This document shows, in pieces, positions 62,262 to 64,000 of a stretch of DNA of 64,000 nucleotides. This DNA comes from Phaeosaccion multiseriatum. Lineage: Eukaryota > Ochrophyta, other classes. Every line of letters begins with the position of its first letter. Position 1 is the stretch's first letter. The DNA lies in assembly GCA_965112735.1 (NCBI GenBank), contig OZ218951.1, positions 2,728,001-2,792,000 on the forward strand, given 5' to 3'. Made by a program: the position numbers and the translations under genes. The notes beneath the pieces were generated by a model. It had not been told where the DNA came from. It searched no databases and saw only the letters and a list, made by a program, of their open reading frames with translations.

Positions 62262-62302
<41 letters not shown>

Positions 62303-62350
62303 CACGCACGCAGGTGGTGAGGTCTTGTGCATCTGTCCGTCCGGCCGTTG
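60887..62350. other. Upstream region of the lectin gene, unresolved
   Basis: The 5' exon(s) and promoter of the lectin gene must lie in here or further right. A frame on the minus strand continues upstream from 60886 (WLYVLSPLCFLSPLPSLALV, signal-peptide-like) without a clear ATG. A non-repetitive block at about 61830-62120 has open frames on both strands but no recognisable family. Short CCTG (61617-61660) and CA (62264-62306) repeats are present. Confidence 0.35.
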
Positions 62351-62790
62351 CTATCTCTTGCCGAGCACCTCAAGAATCAAGTCCCTGCTGAGCGACTTGA
62401 AGGCATCTGACTTGGTCACGAGGTCAAAGTGCCGCACAATAAAGCCCAGGCAGAGGTCCCTCAGCTGCAACGCGTTAAACTCATCGCTCATTTGTAGCAA
62501 CACAGACGCGTTCTCAATGTTGATACCCTTTTGCAGCGTCAACTCGCACATGCTCTTGAGTCGGTCAATCGTGTACAAATCCGCGGCAATGTACAGCTCA
62601 ATCGCATTCTCGGCGGAAATGTCCACCGTGTCGGAGTAAATGTACTCCATCAACGCTAGGAAAACAGGGTGACGAATATGCGGGATGACCACCTCCTTCT
62701 CCACGCTCTCTCGCATGCCGGAGCTAAACATGGCGCGGAAGTGCTGGCAACGTACCGCCAGCACGGCTTTGTGGCAGTACACCGGCTGAC

Positions 62791-62825
<35 letters not shown>

Positions 62826-64000
62826 TTGGGCGTGTGTGTGTTTGGGGGGGGGGGGGCGGGTGAGTGAGTTGGTTGGTGGGTGTGAGTGTTGTGTGTGTGG
62901 TGGCGGGGGTGAGGGGGGTTGGATGGGTGGGTGGTGGTGGTCGTAAGAAAACACGCTTGGATGCACCATGGTAAGCACAGACAAAAACGGAGGAGAGAGA
63001 GACCACTTTTGCCTTTCCCCCCTCCCCAGCTGCTCCTTGGTCTCACTCCATACTCCTCCATACTCCTCCATACTCCTCCTCCTCCTTACTCCTCCTCCTC
63101 ACCTCGACGATGAATGTAACGTCGCTAAAGTCCTGCTCTCCAATGAGATTCTTGAGGTCCATGAGGAAGGAAGAGTTTGCCGCCGCCGCCCCTCCATTCA
63201 CTCCGGGATCCACCAGTGCCGCTGTGTGTTCATTGTAGGACGCCACTTTGGTCACTCGAAGCGCGTTGAGAGGCTCCACCAGCCGAGGAACCGTCACCTG
63301 TGAGTAGGAGGAGGGAGAGAGGGAGGAGGAGGAGGAGGAGGAGGAGGAGGAGGAGGAGGAGGAGGAGGAGGAGGAGGAGCAGGAGTAGGACGAGGAGGAG
63401 AAGGAGTGGGAGGAAGAGGAGGAGGTGAGTGAGGAGGAGTACAAGAGAAGGACGGAACACAACCATTAGTCCCTCCTCTCATTCCCCCCCCCCCCGCCCC
63501 CCCCCACTCCTCCTCCTCCTCCTGCTGCTGTTGCCTTCTATCTAACCCACCTTGAGCACATCACCATGGCCGAGCTTTCCATGGTCCCCATTTCCCCATG
63601 TGTACACCTTGCCACTGTCGGTCAGGCCAACCGTATGACTCCATCCGCATGTGATTTGCACCAGCACACGCTTGTTCAGCGACTCTACCAGGCAAGGCGT
63701 CGTTTTGTTCACCTGTAGCAGTTGGCGATAGAGCAACCGCAACGGGCAACCAGGTGAGGAGGAGGAGAGGGAGGAGGAGGAGGTGGGGGAGGGGGAGGGG
63801 GAGGAGGAGGAGGAGGAGGAGGAGGAGGAGGAGGAGGAGGAGGAGGAGGAGGAGGAGGAGGAGGAGGAGGAGGGGGAGGAGGAGGAGGAGGAGGAGGAGG
63901 AGGGGAAATCCGATCCCGCTGACACCATCAATACGGCTAGGGAACTATCTCCCATGTTTCTCCCATTGCCCCCACCCCGACCATCCCCCATCCCCCACCC
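62351..64000 (-). CDS. RCC1-repeat / BTB-POZ domain protein, partial (N terminus off window)
   Basis: Three minus-strand exons are visible (63712-63551, 63297-63103, 62791-62351), all phase 0, giving the last 265 aa; the gene continues past the right edge. Exon 63712-63551 is exactly one RCC1 propeller blade (ITCGWSHTVGLTDSGKVYTW, GNGDHGKLGHGD). The next exon finishes a blade (VTKVASYNEHTAALVD) and starts the BTB domain (NLIGEQDFSDVTFIVE). The last exon holds the rest of the BTB and its BACK-like helices (GQPVYCHKAVLAVRCQHFRA, EYIYSDTVDISAENAIELYI, ASVLLQMSDEFNALQLRDLC). BTB proteins often serve as Cullin-3 substrate adaptors; RCC1-BTB fusions are known in animals and protists. The product's role here is unknown. 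Confidence 0.82.
63324..63432 (+). repeat. (GGA)n triplet tract in the RCC1-BTB gene intron
   Basis: GGA triplets just upstream (coding strand) of the acceptor at 63298, so the intron's polypyrimidine tract is a TCC repeat. Confidence 0.95.
63754..63903 (+). repeat. Second (GGA)n triplet tract in the RCC1-BTB gene
   Basis: GGA triplets with GGGGA interruptions preceding (coding strand) the acceptor at 63713. Same type and position as the tract in the next intron. Confidence 0.95.

Overview
The window is nuclear DNA of a photosynthetic stramenopile (heterokont) alga. Three things point there. Genes carry many spliceosomal introns with GT...AG ends. Two predicted plastid proteins start with a signal peptide followed by an exposed Phe (the heterokont ASAF-type bipartite leader; clearest at 44218, ...TTASA|FVSPG). 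The gene set (DHCR7-type sterol reductase, FAE-type 3-ketoacyl-CoA synthase, EGF-module secreted protein, septin) fits the group. A eustigmatophyte such as Nannochloropsis/Microchloropsis is my best guess, from the CCCT/CT-rich introns and a cholesterol-type sterol pathway, but this is inference. No rRNA, tRNA, CRISPR or intact transposon was recognised.

Layout, left to right: prolyl 4-hydroxylase (+, 420-2661); two-module EGF-like secreted protein (-, 5518-3320), divergent from 7-dehydrocholesterol reductase (+, 5801-9326); HEI10-like RING/coiled-coil protein (+, 10140-13187); acidic disordered protein (-, 16658-14750), divergent from a plastid alpha/beta hydrolase (+, 17293-20693). Then come two tandem class C GPCR-like genes (+, 22332-27484 and 27850-35720); septin (+, 36475-38231); a possible 39-aa ORF (38351); 3-ketoacyl-CoA synthase (-, 43457-39367), divergent from a plastid NTF2/SnoaL-like protein (+, 44218-46532). 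Last are dynein light chain roadblock (-, 47878-46939), divergent from an ATG13-like protein (+, 48833-54465); a multidomain F5/8C-IPT-FN3-L-type-lectin protein (-, about 60.9 kb to 55457); and the 3' end of an RCC1-BTB protein (-, running off the right edge to 62351).

Exon models were assembled by hand from GT/AG sites, reading-phase continuity and family similarity; every multi-exon model below closes in frame. The genes are functionally mixed (sterol and very-long-chain lipid synthesis, plastid proteins, meiosis, autophagy, cytoskeleton, cell surface), with no operon-like logic, although several neighbours share divergent promoters. Introns are dominated by microsatellites and minisatellites, some of which start exactly at the 5' splice site.

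The most striking feature is the recent tandem duplication at 22.2-35.9 kb. Copy 2 encodes filamin-type repeats followed by a complete GABA-B-like seven-helix domain. Copy 1 has lost five consecutive exons (250 codons, including part of the filamin region and helices 1-3) by a deletion between intronic CT/CA tracts, yet its remaining exons still splice in frame.
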